From contig NZ_ANAY01000016.1 in the NCBI RefSeq assembly GCF_000340965.1, forward strand, positions 1-64,000: DNA of 64,000 nucleotides. The letters run 5' to 3'. The stretch comes from Nocardiopsis kunsanensis DSM 44524 (GTDB lineage: Bacteria > Actinomycetota > Actinomycetes > Streptosporangiales > Streptosporangiaceae). The notes beneath the pieces were generated by a model. It was given only the letters and a program-made list of their open reading frames with translations. It was not told where the DNA came from and searched no databases. Positions 1 through 8,617 of this stretch are shown piece by piece; positions within the stretch are counted from its first letter, which is position 1, and each line of letters begins with the position of its first letter. The position numbers and the translations under genes were made by a program.

Positions 1-54
1 TACCGCAGACAAGCGGTGCTGATCTCATGACAAAACGGAAGCGCGACTGTAGTA

Positions 55-85
55 CTGGGCCCCTCCGGAGCACGGAGGGGCCCAG
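55..85. terminator. Hairpin terminator of an upstream gene
   Basis: A perfect 12-bp stem (56-67 with 73-84) encloses a 5-nt loop and is very GC-rich. There is no T tract, which is common for actinomycete terminators. It probably ends a gene that lies left of the window; nothing within 1-322 looks coding. Confidence 0.55.
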
Positions 86-322
86 GTGTAGCGGTATACC
101 CAGGAGGGGACGAACCGGACAGAGCACCGTGCCACCGACTGGGCGCAGCCGGCTCTTCAAGGTGTATTTTTCAGGTGCCTCCGGGTGGCGAGGCACTGTT
201 CTCGGGAGAGGCGACACAAAGTCCCCTAGGGCCGGACCTGCGGATCGGGAGTTCGACCGAGCGCCCGACCGCACGTACGTCCATCGACGGCGGGGTCACG
301 TTCTGGCAGGAAGGATGAGAGA

Positions 323-1024
323 ATGATCACCGGTGACGCTGGTGCGAGACTCTTCGCGGACTGGTCCCGCGGCCTTCATACCGAAAAAACCGAGGCCGCT
401 CTTCTGGAGCGTGTCGTCACTGACACCGCAAAAATTGTTCCGGGGGCCGAAATGGCCGGGGTGACCGTGAACGAGCGACGCAAGCCCCGCAACGCGGCGT
501 GGAGCTCGGAGTTGGTCTGCCGGATGGCCACGTTGCAGACCGACGAGCGGGAAGGCCCTTCCCTGGAAGCCAACGTCATGGGCGGCGACCTCATCAGAGC
601 GGACGACCTCAGCGGTGAGATGCGGTGGCCGTCCTTCTCCACGCGGGCCGCGAAGCTGGGGGTCCACTCCGTGCTGTCGTTGCCCCTCCACACCGATGAA
701 GAGCTGTTGGGCTCGCTCAGCCTCTACGCGTGCGCACCAGCGGCGTTCGACCCGAGCTCGGAGAGTGCGGCCACCTCCCTGGCCGCCCATACGGCTCTGG
801 CCCTGTCCGCCAACAGGACCGAGGCGAATCTCAGACAGGCTCTCGAATCCCGCGATGTGATCGGCCAAGGGATCGGCATCCTCGTGGAACGGCACAAGAT
901 CGCCCCGGAGGAGGCGTTCGAGATGCTCGTCTCCGTCTCCCAGCACCACAACGTCAAGCTGCGGTTCGTGGCCGCGCACCTTGCCGACACCGGTGAGCTG
1001 GCGTGCCCGGCGACGCAGACCTGA
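323..1024 (+). CDS. GAF and ANTAR domain-containing regulator
   Basis: A 233-aa predicted cytoplasmic signalling protein. Residues about 20-160 form a GAF sensor domain, and residues about 168-225 match the ANTAR RNA-binding domain (ALESRDVIGQGIGILVERH, then the EAFEMLVSVS helix). ANTAR proteins typically bind paired hairpins in leader RNAs and act as antiterminators; the GAF ligand cannot be read from sequence. The ATG at 323 is chosen because AGGAAGG lies 6-10 nt upstream. It stands alone, with about 300 nt free upstream and about 790 nt free downstream. The family is clear; the target is unknown. Confidence 0.85.
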   Translation: MITGDAGARLFADWSRGLHTEKTEAALLERVVTDTAKIVPGAEMAGVTVNERRKPRNAAWSSELVCRMATLQTDEREGPSLEANVMGGDLIRADDLSGEMRWPSFSTRAAKLGVHSVLSLPLHTDEELLGSLSLYACAPAAFDPSSESAATSLAAHTALALSANRTEANLRQALESRDVIGQGIGILVERHKIAPEEAFEMLVSVSQHHNVKLRFVAAHLADTGELACPATQT

Positions 1025-1816
1025 TGCCGAGCCCGGAAAGCTGACTGTCCAACCCCCCGGGCCGGTACCCGCCCCGGCGCGAGACCACAGCAGGCACTCA
1101 GGCAGGTGACCATCGCTCCTCCGGACAGCGCAAGCTCGATCGGATATCAGCTCGGTTACCGCAGATGATTCCTGACCCCGGCGCTGCCGGTGGCACCGGG
1201 GAACCTGCGTGCGGACGCGGATCCGTGCAGCGGCGGCCCACGAAACGTCTCGAGTGCACGAGCCTCGGTACCCCGTGTGTTGCCACACTCCCCCGGCGGG
1301 CGGCCGTGCACGGCCCGCCCGTCCTGTCCCGCGGGCTCCTCCCGTCCGCGTCCGCATGTCACGGACTCGGTGGACGGCGCCCTCGCGAGCGGAGCGCTCG
1401 AGGGGGCGGTACTGCACGACGAACACGGGGTCTTCGCCGGCCCCGTCCCGGTGGCTGCGCTCACGTGGCTCCTCCGCAGGCACGGAGCCCCGTCGCCGGT
1501 GACATCCGGAGAGCTCGTGCTCCTCGTTCCTACCCGCCATGGCTTCCCCGTTCCCGCAGGTCCTGAGCTTCGTTCGTCTCTGTGCGGCCCCGCTACCCGC
1601 AGGGCCCGGGCTCATATCTGATCGGGCCGGAGCAAAACCCCGGTCGGCCCCGGCCCAAATCTCGTTCATGTCGAAAAAGAAGCCCGATGACAGCGCTACG
1701 ACTGTTTTGTCCACCCCTCTGGTTGAGCAGGGTCCCCGAAGAGAGGCGGTTCTTGCCGGCACACCCCTTCCAGGTCCCTGTCCCCCTGGACAGAGAGCGC
1801 GAAGAGAGGAACCACA
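1025..1816. other. Long intergenic region with a weak possible ORF
   Basis: No recognisable gene lies here. An open frame at 1190-1621 (+) has high GC at third positions between about 1360 and 1540 and would encode a stretch such as GALEGAVLHDEHGVFAGPV, but it has no family I recognise, no good ribosome binding site and poor codon use at both ends. It could be a gene remnant. The last 80 nt hold the leader of the next aldehyde dehydrogenase, with GAAGAGAGGA before its start. Confidence 0.3.
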
Positions 1817-3208
1817 ATGGCGTACGCAACCACGAACCCGTACACGAACGAGACGCTGGCGACCTTCCCCCTGATCGGGGACGAAGAGATGGAGCGCGCC
1901 CTCGCAACGGCGCAGGAGACCTTCGAGGGTTGGCGCGCCAAGAGCTTCGACCAACGCAAGGAAGTGGTGAAACGCGCCGCGCAGATCCTGCGGGAGCGGC
2001 CGGAGGACTTCGCGAAGCTTCCCACTCTGGAAATGGGCAAGCTGTACCGGGAGAGCATGGACGAGGTCGAGTTGGCCGCGTCCATCCTGGACTACTACGC
2101 GGAGAACGCGGAGGAGTTCCTCGCCCCGGAAACGGTGGACACCGAACTCCCTGACGCGGGCCGGGCCGTCGTCGTCAGTGACCCGATCGGGATCCTCTTC
2201 GGCGTGCAGCCGTGGAACTTCCCCTACTACCAGTTGGCCCGGATCGCGGGCCCCAACCTCATGGCCGGAAACGTCGTGATGGTCAAGCACGCGGAGATCG
2301 TTCCGCAGTCGGCCGCAGCCTTCGAGCGGCTCATGCACGAGGCGGGCGCGCCGGAGGGTGCCTACACCAACGTCTACGCGAACAAGGAACAGGTCGCCCG
2401 GGCGATCAAGGACCCGCGCGTCAAGGGTGTCGCGCTCACCGGGAGCGAGGGCGCGGGTTCCAGTGTCGCCTCCAACGCGGGTGAGGAGCTGAAGAAGAGC
2501 ACTCTGGAACTCGGGGGGAGCGACGCGCTGATCGTGCTGGCCGACGCCGACCTCGACATGACCGTCGATCGGGCGCTGTGGGGCCGGCTCAACAACGCGG
2601 GACAGAGCTGCGTGGCTTCCAAGCGCATCATCGTCGTCGAGGACGTGGCGGACGAGTTCCTCCGTCGGTTCCACGAGGGTGTTGCCCGGTTGAAGCCGGG
2701 TGACCCGTTCGACCCGGAGACGACCCTGCCGCCCCTGTCCTCTCAGAGTGCCGCCGACAACATCGATGCGCTCGTCGACGAAGCCGTGGAGAACGGCGCG
2801 TCGGTGACCACACCGGGTGATCCGGTGCCCGAGGAGGGCGCCTTCGTCCAACCGAGGATCCTCACCGGTGTCACCAAGGACAACCCGGTCCACGACAAGG
2901 AGTTCTTCGGCCCCGTCGCCCTCTTCTTCCGGGCCCGGGACGAGGAAGAGGCGGTACGCATCGCCAACGACTCCAGTTTCGGGTTGGGCGGTTCGGTCTT
3001 CACCGAGGACGCCGACCACGGCATGGACGTGGCACGCCGCATCGACACCGGGATGGTCTTCGTGAACCATCCCACCTGGACCAGCCCGGACCTGCCGTTC
3101 GGCGGGACCAAGAGGTCCGGTTACGGACACGAGCTCTCCGCCGCCGGGATCCAGGAGTTCGTCAACAAGAAACTCATCAAGGTGATGCCGTCGGGCTCCT
3201 CCGCCTGA
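1817..3208 (+). CDS. NAD(P)-dependent aldehyde dehydrogenase, succinate-semialdehyde dehydrogenase-like
   Basis: A 463-aa protein of the aldehyde dehydrogenase superfamily, oxidising an aldehyde to the acid with NAD(P)+ in the cytoplasm. Visible motifs: PWNFPYYQ (132-139, cofactor and substrate channel), the general base Glu231 in LELGGSDA, the nucleophile Cys265 in NNAGQSCVASK, and EFFGPVA near the C-terminus. Length and motifs resemble the short GabD1/SSADH-like group common in actinomycetes. The ATG at 1817 follows GAAGAGAGGA. A strong hairpin closes the unit at 3233, so it looks monocistronic. The exact substrate (succinate semialdehyde or another aldehyde) is inference. A damaged relative lies at 5256-6621. 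Confidence 0.88.
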   Translation: MAYATTNPYTNETLATFPLIGDEEMERALATAQETFEGWRAKSFDQRKEVVKRAAQILRERPEDFAKLPTLEMGKLYRESMDEVELAASILDYYAENAEEFLAPETVDTELPDAGRAVVVSDPIGILFGVQPWNFPYYQLARIAGPNLMAGNVVMVKHAEIVPQSAAAFERLMHEAGAPEGAYTNVYANKEQVARAIKDPRVKGVALTGSEGAGSSVASNAGEELKKSTLELGGSDALIVLADADLDMTVDRALWGRLNNAGQSCVASKRIIVVEDVADEFLRRFHEGVARLKPGDPFDPETTLPPLSSQSAADNIDALVDEAVENGASVTTPGDPVPEEGAFVQPRILTGVTKDNPVHDKEFFGPVALFFRARDEEEAVRIANDSSFGLGGSVFTEDADHGMDVARRIDTGMVFVNHPTWTSPDLPFGGTKRSGYGHELSAAGIQEFVNKKLIKVMPSGSSA

Positions 3209-3232
3209 CCGGGACGGACACCGTCCGACCGG

Positions 3233-3264
3233 GGGCATGTACCGGCGTGTGCCGGTACATGCCC
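3233..3264 (+). terminator. Rho-independent-type terminator
   Basis: Perfect 14-bp stem (3233-3246 with 3251-3264), GTGT loop, followed by TTT. It lies 25 nt after the stop of the aldehyde dehydrogenase. Confidence 0.85.
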
Positions 3265-3793
3265 TTTGCTGTGTAGCGCGGCTCCGCCCGGCTCCGGTCG
3301 TTGGAGAGCCGACCGGTCCGTTCCGGCCGGGCCGCTCGCGCTCGGTTCCACCCTTGCTCGGTTCCCTCTTGCACCGGGCCCGTGAACGTGGCCGCGGTCC
3401 CGGCCCGCTCCTGGGCCGAGGGGCCTCGGCACCCGGGTCCGCCCCGAGCACTCCTGCACCAGGCACTTTACTCATGTGCGCAGGTCGGAAGGGGCGCAGA
3501 ATGGGACGCCGAACACCCGAAGACCATCACCCAGGGACTGGACGAGCTCACCTGGGCCGGGGTGAGCGTGCTGGGCGTGCTCGCTTCCTGGCGCGCGGCC
3601 GATTGGCGGGTGGTGCTGCTGGTCCTGGCCATATTCGCGGTCTTTGCGCTGGTCGGGCCGGTGAGGTCCGGCGGCAGCGATCGGAACGGGCGCCGGCGGG
3701 AAGGACCGCCTTCCCGCCGGCGTCCTCGTGTACCGGCCCGGGGTCACCGGGTCCTTGCTGGGGAGCTCCTGGCTCTCCGGCCGGGAGAAGAAA
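3265..3793. other. Intergenic region with a possible membrane-protein remnant
   Basis: In the + frame, codons from about 3499 to 3670 read as a short soluble lead followed by two hydrophobic stretches (TWAGVSVLGVLASW and VVLLVLAIFAVFALVG), which looks like the end of a membrane protein. There is no convincing start codon or ribosome binding site, and the long open frame runs through a terminator hairpin at 3691-3722, so I treat it as a remnant or chance ORF. No family was recognised. Confidence 0.25.
3691..3722. terminator. Bidirectional terminator
   Basis: Perfect 14-bp stem (3691-3704 with 3709-3722) around an ACCG loop. It lies about 70 nt beyond the 3' end of the minus-strand TetR gene and would end that transcript. 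Confidence 0.65.
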
Positions 3794-4375
3794 TCATTGG
3801 AAAGCTGTGCGTTCGCACAGAGCAACGCTCCGTCGGACGGCGTCCTGGTCGAGGCCGAGGAGCACGGTGAGCCACATACCGTTCTGAATGATGTCGACGT
3901 CGGTGGCCCGTACGGCCGCTTCCTCCCCGTTCAGATCCGGCCGAGCGGAGCGGATCAGTGCTGCGAGCGCCGCACGGTAGCGCTTCTGGGCGGCCGCGTT
4001 GATCTCCTCGTACTCCGGATGGGCTTTCGCGAGCGCCCACAGTTGGAGCCGCAGGGACAGGTATTCCGTCGTCAGGAATTCGGGGTCGGCGACACGGTGG
4101 AGCGCGGATCGGAGATTGTCCTCCGGACTACTGGCCGGGTCCGGTTCGACCATGGTCACGTCGTGTTCTTCGATACGGCGCAGTGCTGCGCCCACGAGGG
4201 TGACCTTGTCGGCGTAGTAGTAGTTGACCAGGCCCAGGGCGACACCGGCTTCCCGGGCCACCGCACGCATGCTGACACCCGAGATCCCGTGTTGTGACAG
4301 CAGGGCGATGACAGCGTCGAGAATCCATTCTTCTCTGTCGATCTTCTTCTGCTGTTCCACAACCCTGTTGCTCAC
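3794..4375 (-). CDS. TetR/AcrR family regulator (BetI-like)
   Basis: A 194-aa one-domain repressor. The N-terminal helix-turn-helix is clear (ISGVSMRAVAREAGVALG, then LVNYYYADK), followed by a helical ligand-binding region. The open frame extends upstream to 4537, but the extension is Arg-rich, low-complexity and crosses a hairpin at 4450-4481, so I favour the GTG at 4375 (VSNRVVEQQKKIDREEW). It lies between two aldehyde dehydrogenase genes and next to the VanB-like remnant, so it may have controlled one of those units. The ligand is unknown. Confidence 0.8.
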   Translation of the reverse strand: MSNRVVEQQKKIDREEWILDAVIALLSQHGISGVSMRAVAREAGVALGLVNYYYADKVTLVGAALRRIEEHDVTMVEPDPASSPEDNLRSALHRVADPEFLTTEYLSLRLQLWALAKAHPEYEEINAAAQKRYRAALAALIRSARPDLNGEEAAVRATDVDIIQNGMWLTVLLGLDQDAVRRSVALCERTAFQ

Positions 4376-4449
4376 CCGATCGAGAATAACAGGAGTCCGG
4401 TGGGTCACCGACCCCGCTGAACCGTCGCGACCGCGGCCGGAACGGCGCT

Positions 4450-4481
4450 CGCCCCTACCGCGGCGGAGCACGGTAGGGGCG
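4450..4481. terminator. Terminator hairpin between TetR gene and VanB-like remnant
   Basis: Stem of 11 bp (4450-4460 with 4471-4481) around a 10-nt loop. It would end transcription of the minus-strand oxidoreductase remnant before the TetR gene. Confidence 0.6.
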
Positions 4482-4537
4482 TGTGCAGGTCGGTTCGTTT
4501 CTTCGGACCGGTTCCGCGGGGCCTCGGCCCCGCACAC

Positions 4538-5011
4538 TCAGAGTTCGAGGACCAGCTTCGCGCTCCGGGAGCGTCCCATGCAGATGAGCGTCGTCCCCTC
4601 TTCGTCGTGTTCCTCGGGGGACATGAGTGTCCCCCGTGTTCCGGCTGTCCTTCGAGCACCCCGGTCTCGCACGTGCCGCAGTAACCCTCGCTGCAGTAGC
4701 AGGCGACGTCCGGCCGCACCTTCTGTACCGTCTCGAGGATGCTCTGGTCCAAAGGGACGGTCAGCGTCACACCCGGGTCCCACAGCTCCGCCTCGAAGGC
4801 GGAGTCACCGCTCGTGCCGGGGGCCTCCTCCGCAGCGGCGAACCGCTCGAGGCTGAGCCGGTCGCCGGACCCGGTCTCGGCGCACGCCTCGGGCCACCGC
4901 GGCCAGCATCGGTGAGGGGCCGCAGCAGTACAGGTGCGTCTGCGGGGACAACGACCCGACCAACCCCTCCAGGTCGGGTCTTCCTTCCTCGTCCTCCGGC
5001 ACGAGGGTCAC
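4538..5011 (-). pseudogene. PDR/VanB-family ferredoxin oxidoreductase, truncated and frameshifted
   Basis: Three pieces in two frames rebuild the C-terminal half of a phthalate dioxygenase reductase/VanB-type protein. Piece 1 is the end of the NAD domain (THLYCCGPSPMLAAVAR). Piece 2 is LSLERFAAAEE followed by a plant-type 2Fe-2S ferredoxin domain with CYCSEGYCGTCE. Piece 3 is the usual C-terminus (GTTLICMGRSRSAKLVLEL). One extra base near 4887 moves the frame, and one missing base in a G run near 4628 restores it. The flavin-binding N-terminal half is absent: the next gene starts at 5256 on the other strand and no matching coding is seen between. Such reductases pass electrons from NAD(P)H to Rieske oxygenases or P450s; no oxygenase partner is present. 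Confidence 0.8.
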
Positions 5012-5255
5012 CCCATCGGGGTGGCATGCCCTGCACGAACAGGGCCAACCCGGTGGGAGAACCGCCTTGCGCTGCACAAACGAGTCGGCGCGGACCCGCA
5101 CGGGTTCCGTGCGCTCCGGGAGTCCGGCCGCAGAGCCACCGCGACAGCCCGGCCGCAGGGCCACCTGAGAGCACCCAGAGAGCTGTACAACCGTTCAACT
5201 TATGCCACCATGACACGCCGGACCACCCCGACGAGGCCCGGCTGGAGGGCGAGCC

Positions 5256-6621
5256 ATGAGCCCGTACGCAGTCCTCAACCCCGTCAACGGCGCCTTGGTT
5301 GCCAGTTCCCCACGATCACCGACCGAGACCTGGAACCCGCCCTCGAGGCGACCCGTACCACCCAGCGGTCCTGGGCACGCGAGTACACGGTGGAACAGCG
5401 CGCGTCCCTGGTCGCCCGGATCGGCGAGCTCCACACGGAACGGCGCCAGGAACCGGCGGAGATCATGGTGCGTGAGATGGGCGAGCCCATCTCACAGGCG
5501 CTCGGCGAAGTGGACTTCTGTGCCCACATCTACCGCTGCACCGCGGACGTGGGCCCCTCGGTCCTGGCCGACCGGGAGATCGACGCCCACCACGAACGTG
5601 CCCTGGTACGTAGTTCTGCCCTGGGTGTCCTGCTGGACATCATGCCGTGGAACTACCCCGCCTACCGGATCTGCCGGTTCGCGGACCCCAACCTCACGAT
5701 CGGCGACACGATCCTGCTCAAGCACGCACCGCAGTGCCCGGAGACGGCCGCCTTCCTGGAGCAGATCTTCGTCGACGCGGGCCTGCCCGCCAACTCCTAC
5801 ACCAACATCTACGCCAGCAACGAGCAGGTGGCGACGTCGATCGCCGACCCGCGCGTGCGGGGGTCTCCCTCACCGGCTCCGACCGTGCCGGGGCTGCAGT
5901 GGCCGAGATCGCGGACCGCCACCTGAAGAAGGACGTGCTGGAGCTGGGCGGCTCCGCCCCCTTCCTCTACCTGGCCGGCGACAACATCGACAAGGTCGTC
6001 GAGCAGGCCGTCACCGCGCGGACCGACAACACCGGACAGGCGTGCAACGCCGCCAAGCGGTTCATCGTCGTATCCGACCTGTACGAGGAGTTCGCCGAAC
6101 GGTTCACCCGTGCCTTCACCGCCCTGAAGACCGGTGACCCGACCGGCCCCGACACCGAGCTGGGCCCGATGTCCTCGGCCGCGGCGGCGGACCGGCTGGA
6201 AGAGCAGATCCAGCGCGCCCTCGACAACGGGGCCACCATCCACCGACCCGAACCGCAGCAGGGCAACTTCGCCCCGCCCGTCGTGCTCACCGACGTGACC
6301 CCGGAGAACCCCGTCCACCACGAGGAGTTCTTCGGTCCGGTCGCTGTCCTGTACCGGGTGGAGGACGCGGCCGTCGCCCTGGCCAACGACACACCGTTCG
6401 GTCTCGGGTCGTACGTGTTCATCTCCGACCAGGAGCAGGCCCTGCGTGTGGCGGACCAGCTCGAGGCCGGCATGGTCCTCGTGAACGAGGCCGACGCCGA
6501 AGCGGCCGAACTGCCCTTCGGCGGGGTCAAGCGTTCGGGGACCGGGCGCGAGCTCGGACACCTGGCCTTCGACGAGTTCGTGAACAAGAAGATGGTCCGT
6601 CTCGCCGGGCCCGTCGAATAA
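5256..6621 (+). pseudogene. Aldehyde dehydrogenase interrupted by two frameshifts
   Basis: The protein reads in three frames: MSPYAVLNPVNGALVAS from 5256, then FPTITDRDLEPALEAT through IADPRVRG, then VSLTGSDRAGAAVAEIAD to LAGPVE at 6621. Each join needs one added base, near 5304 and in the G run at about 5866-5870. Rebuilt, it is a full-length ALDH of roughly 455 aa with PWNYPAY, the general base Glu in LELGGSAP and the nucleophile Cys in NTGQACNAAK, closely resembling the intact gene at 1817-3208. The start at 5256 has GGAGGGCGAG upstream. Catalytic residues are intact, so the breaks are recent or are sequencing errors. Confidence 0.82.
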
Positions 6622-6646
6622 CGCTCAGCGCGCTGAGTTCCCACGA

Positions 6647-6690
6647 GGGCACCGCGGGACTGCTCCGGGCAGTCATCGCGGTGCCCTTTT
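6647..6690 (+). terminator. Rho-independent terminator
   Basis: A 10-bp outer stem (GGGCACCGCG at 6647-6656 with CGCGGTGCCC at 6677-6686) plus an inner stem, followed by TTTT. It lies just after the interrupted aldehyde dehydrogenase and between convergent genes. Confidence 0.85.
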
Positions 6691-6759
6691 CTCGTGTGTC
6701 CAGCGAAGAGAGCGGCGTCCGGGGACGCCCCCGCTCGGGAATGCCTGGACACCGGCGCG

Positions 6760-7140
6760 TCAGAGTGGGTCGAGGCGCGCCTTGAGCAGGCAGAACTCAT
6801 TGCCTTCGGGGTCTGCCAGGACATGCCATTGCTCTTGTCCCGTCTGCCCGATGTCAGCGGGTCGCGCCCCGAGTTCCAGAAGGCGTTCGAGCTCGGCGCC
6901 CTGATCGCGGTCGGTGGCGTTGACGTCGATGTGCAGTCGGGCTTTACCCGGTTCGGGCCGGTCCCGGCGGCTGAGAATGATGGTCGGTTGCGGACCACCG
7001 AACCCTTCACGCGGTCCGATCTCCACCGAACCGTCGTCCATACGGTCGAGCACGACGAAGTCCAGGACCTCGCACCAGAACCGTTCCAGTACCGCTGGAT
7101 CGTGGCAACCGAGCACGAGCTCTCCGATACGACATGCCAT
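6760..7140 (-). CDS. VOC (glyoxalase/bleomycin-resistance fold) family protein
   Basis: A 126-aa single-repeat VOC protein. It begins MACRIGELVLGCHDPAVLERFW, the typical first beta-alpha element of the family (xLxCxDPxxLxxFW), and ends with WHVLADPEGNEFCLL, the usual conserved strand with the metal-ligand Glu. The ATG at 7140 is chosen because AAAGGA precedes it; the longer open frame upstream is low-complexity. Proteins of this type often act as isomerases, dioxygenases or binding proteins, and this subgroup (actinobacterial, glyoxalase-like) has no assigned substrate. It is convergent with the aldehyde dehydrogenase and divergent from lsr2. Confidence 0.82.
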   Translation of the reverse strand: MACRIGELVLGCHDPAVLERFWCEVLDFVVLDRMDDGSVEIGPREGFGGPQPTIILSRRDRPEPGKARLHIDVNATDRDQGAELERLLELGARPADIGQTGQEQWHVLADPEGNEFCLLKARLDPL

Positions 7141-7568
7141 GGGCCCGTCCTTTCTCATCCCGGGGGGCGCCGTGAAGGCCGCGCACGATGCCCGCACGGC
7201 CCCATCGGGGGAACACAACCCCGGGAGCGTACCGAACGGGGACGAGCACGGGCGAAAGATTTTTCGGGGCGGCCGGGGAGAGAGGCGCCAACGGTTCTGC
7301 GCACGACAGGGTGTGAGAGGCCGCTCCGTGCGGGAGGGTGTGTCACAGGGCAGGAACCCTCGGTCAGTTATGGGATACGGGCCTTTGTGTGATTGGGTTC
7401 GGTTCCCGGCCAACTGGTTGCCAAAAGGCCAGGAAAGTCTTCCTTCACCTGTGCGCCTCTTCACACGGGGGACACGCTCAGGGAAAGCCGTACATTTTAC
7501 CGAGTGCCAGTTGAAGGCGATCGCATGTTATTTTTGACTGGCGATAGCAACGTACTTCAGGGGGAACG
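7141..7568. other. Intergenic region upstream of lsr2
   Basis: No gene seen. The right half, about 7470-7565, is much more AT-rich than the surroundings, as expected for an lsr2 promoter, since Lsr2 binds AT-rich DNA and often represses itself. I could not place -35/-10 boxes with confidence. Confidence 0.35.
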
Positions 7569-7907
7569 ATGGCACAGAAGGTGGAAGTTCTTCTCATCGA
7601 CGATCTCGACGGCGGCGAAGCAAGCGAGACCGTGACGTTCGGCCTGGACGGGTCCACCTATGAGGTCGACCTGAGCAGCGACAACGCGGAGAAACTCCGC
7701 GAGTCCCTGGGCTCTTTCATCGAGGCCGGCCGGAAGAAGGCCCGTAAAGCCACCAAGGGCAAGACAAAAACGGCCCGCTCCTCCTCGAACCCGCAGCGCG
7801 CCGCGCAGATCCGGGCGTGGGCGAAGGAGGCAGGGCTCGAGGTGAACGAGCGCGGCCGCATCCCTCAGTCGGTGGTCGACAAATACGAGGCCGCCCAGAA
7901 AGACTGA
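7569..7907 (+). CDS. lsr2: Lsr2 nucleoid-associated protein
   Basis: A 112-aa Lsr2, the actinobacterial H-NS-like protein that coats AT-rich DNA and silences acquired genes. The N-terminal dimerisation domain (MAQKVEVLLIDDLDGGEA, then TVTFGLDGSTYEVDLS) is followed by a basic linker (RKKARKATKGKTKTARS) and the C-terminal DNA-binding domain. That domain carries the minor-groove RGR motif (NERGRIPQSVVDKYEAA). The start has AGGGGGAA 5 nt upstream. The gene is monocistronic, with a strong terminator at 7982. Many actinomycetes carry two lsr2 copies; whether this is the main one cannot be told from this window. Confidence 0.96.
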   Translation: MAQKVEVLLIDDLDGGEASETVTFGLDGSTYEVDLSSDNAEKLRESLGSFIEAGRKKARKATKGKTKTARSSSNPQRAAQIRAWAKEAGLEVNERGRIPQSVVDKYEAAQKD

Positions 7908-7981
7908 GGACCGGACTCCACTCTCCCGATCCACCGGGACCGTGACGTGACACGCAAGGCACGGGAATCGGTGGTTCTCGG

Positions 7982-8007
7982 ACGGGCCCCTTCGGGGGCC
8001 CGTTTTT
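7982..8007 (+). terminator. Rho-independent terminator of lsr2
   Basis: Perfect 9-bp GC stem with a TTCG tetraloop (7991-7994), followed by TTTT. This is the most canonical intrinsic terminator in the window. Confidence 0.93.
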
Positions 8008-8070
8008 CTGTGTCCGGGGGCGGTGCTTCAGCAGCACCGGCGCCGGAGGCCCTGCTGCGAAGGCACCCTC

Positions 8071-8514
8071 TCAGGAGCGCTGTTCGACCGCGCGCCGCAG
8101 CGCGCTCATCCCGCGCACGAGCGCCGCGAGATCGTCGGGGTCGAGGGAGGCCAGCACGTCTGTGGAGGGGTCGGTCTCACCGAGGAGCTGGCGCTGGATC
8201 TCACCGGCCATCGGTGTGGCGACCAGGCGCGTGACGCGCCGGTCCTCACCGCACTCCTGACGGGCAAGGTAACCCTGGGCGACGAGTTTCTCCACACTCG
8301 CGGACACGGTCGGCGCGGAGACCTGTAGGGACAGGGCCAGCTCCCGTCCCGTGGTGGCGGCTCCCAGGGCCACCAGCAGAACGATCCTGAGTTGGTGGAG
8401 CGTGAGCTCCAGACCGAGGAAGGGTTCCAGGCGCCGGCCCGCGAGCAGGCGCGCGAGCGCGCGACGTTCATCCGAGTACTGCGCGATGAGCTGCTCACTC
8501 GTGACCCCGGGCAT
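8071..8514 (-). CDS. MarR family transcriptional regulator
   Basis: A 147-aa winged-helix regulator. The MarR core is visible as LTLHQLRIVLLVAL, the recognition helix region (SLQVSAPTVSASVEKLVAQGYL) and the wing with the ECGEDRRVTRL pattern. It is divergent from the Baeyer-Villiger monooxygenase with a nested palindrome between the two starts, the usual layout of a MarR repressor controlling itself and the adjacent catabolic enzyme, with a substrate or product as inducer. Regulation of the BVMO unit is inferred from position and the operator. Confidence 0.88.
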   Translation of the reverse strand: MPGVTSEQLIAQYSDERRALARLLAGRRLEPFLGLELTLHQLRIVLLVALGAATTGRELALSLQVSAPTVSASVEKLVAQGYLARQECGEDRRVTRLVATPMAGEIQRQLLGETDPSTDVLASLDPDDLAALVRGMSALRRAVEQRS

Positions 8515-8538
8515 GGCACTTACACCTCCGGAACCAAA

Positions 8539-8579
8539 CCTAACAGCAAAAATTGGTTAGCCATTGCCTAACTGTTAGG
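8539..8579. promoter_or_regulatory. Nested inverted repeats, probable MarR operator
   Basis: An outer perfect 8-bp inverted repeat (CCTAACAG at 8539-8546, CTGTTAGG at 8572-8579) encloses an inner one (GTTAG at 8556-8560, CTAAC at 8568-8572). All four arms share the TTAG/CTAA half-site. It sits between the divergent marR and BVMO genes and would overlap both promoters. Confidence 0.7.
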
Positions 8580-8617
8580 GTGTGCCCGTTCAGCCACACC
8601 GAGTGAGGACCCCCTTC

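Noticed and set aside
1190-1621. 143-aa plus-strand ORF as a real gene
   Set aside because: GC third-position bias holds only in the middle, there is no ribosome binding site and no family; noted only as a possible remnant.
296-3475. 1059-aa open frame on the minus strand
   Set aside because: It lies antisense to the ANTAR and aldehyde dehydrogenase genes, is rich in Arg, Gly, Val and His without any domain, and is a by-product of high GC in third codon positions.
7141-7568. Riboswitch in the lsr2 leader
   Set aside because: I looked for c-di-AMP (ydaO) and other conserved cores but found no convincing motif; AT-richness alone is expected for lsr2.
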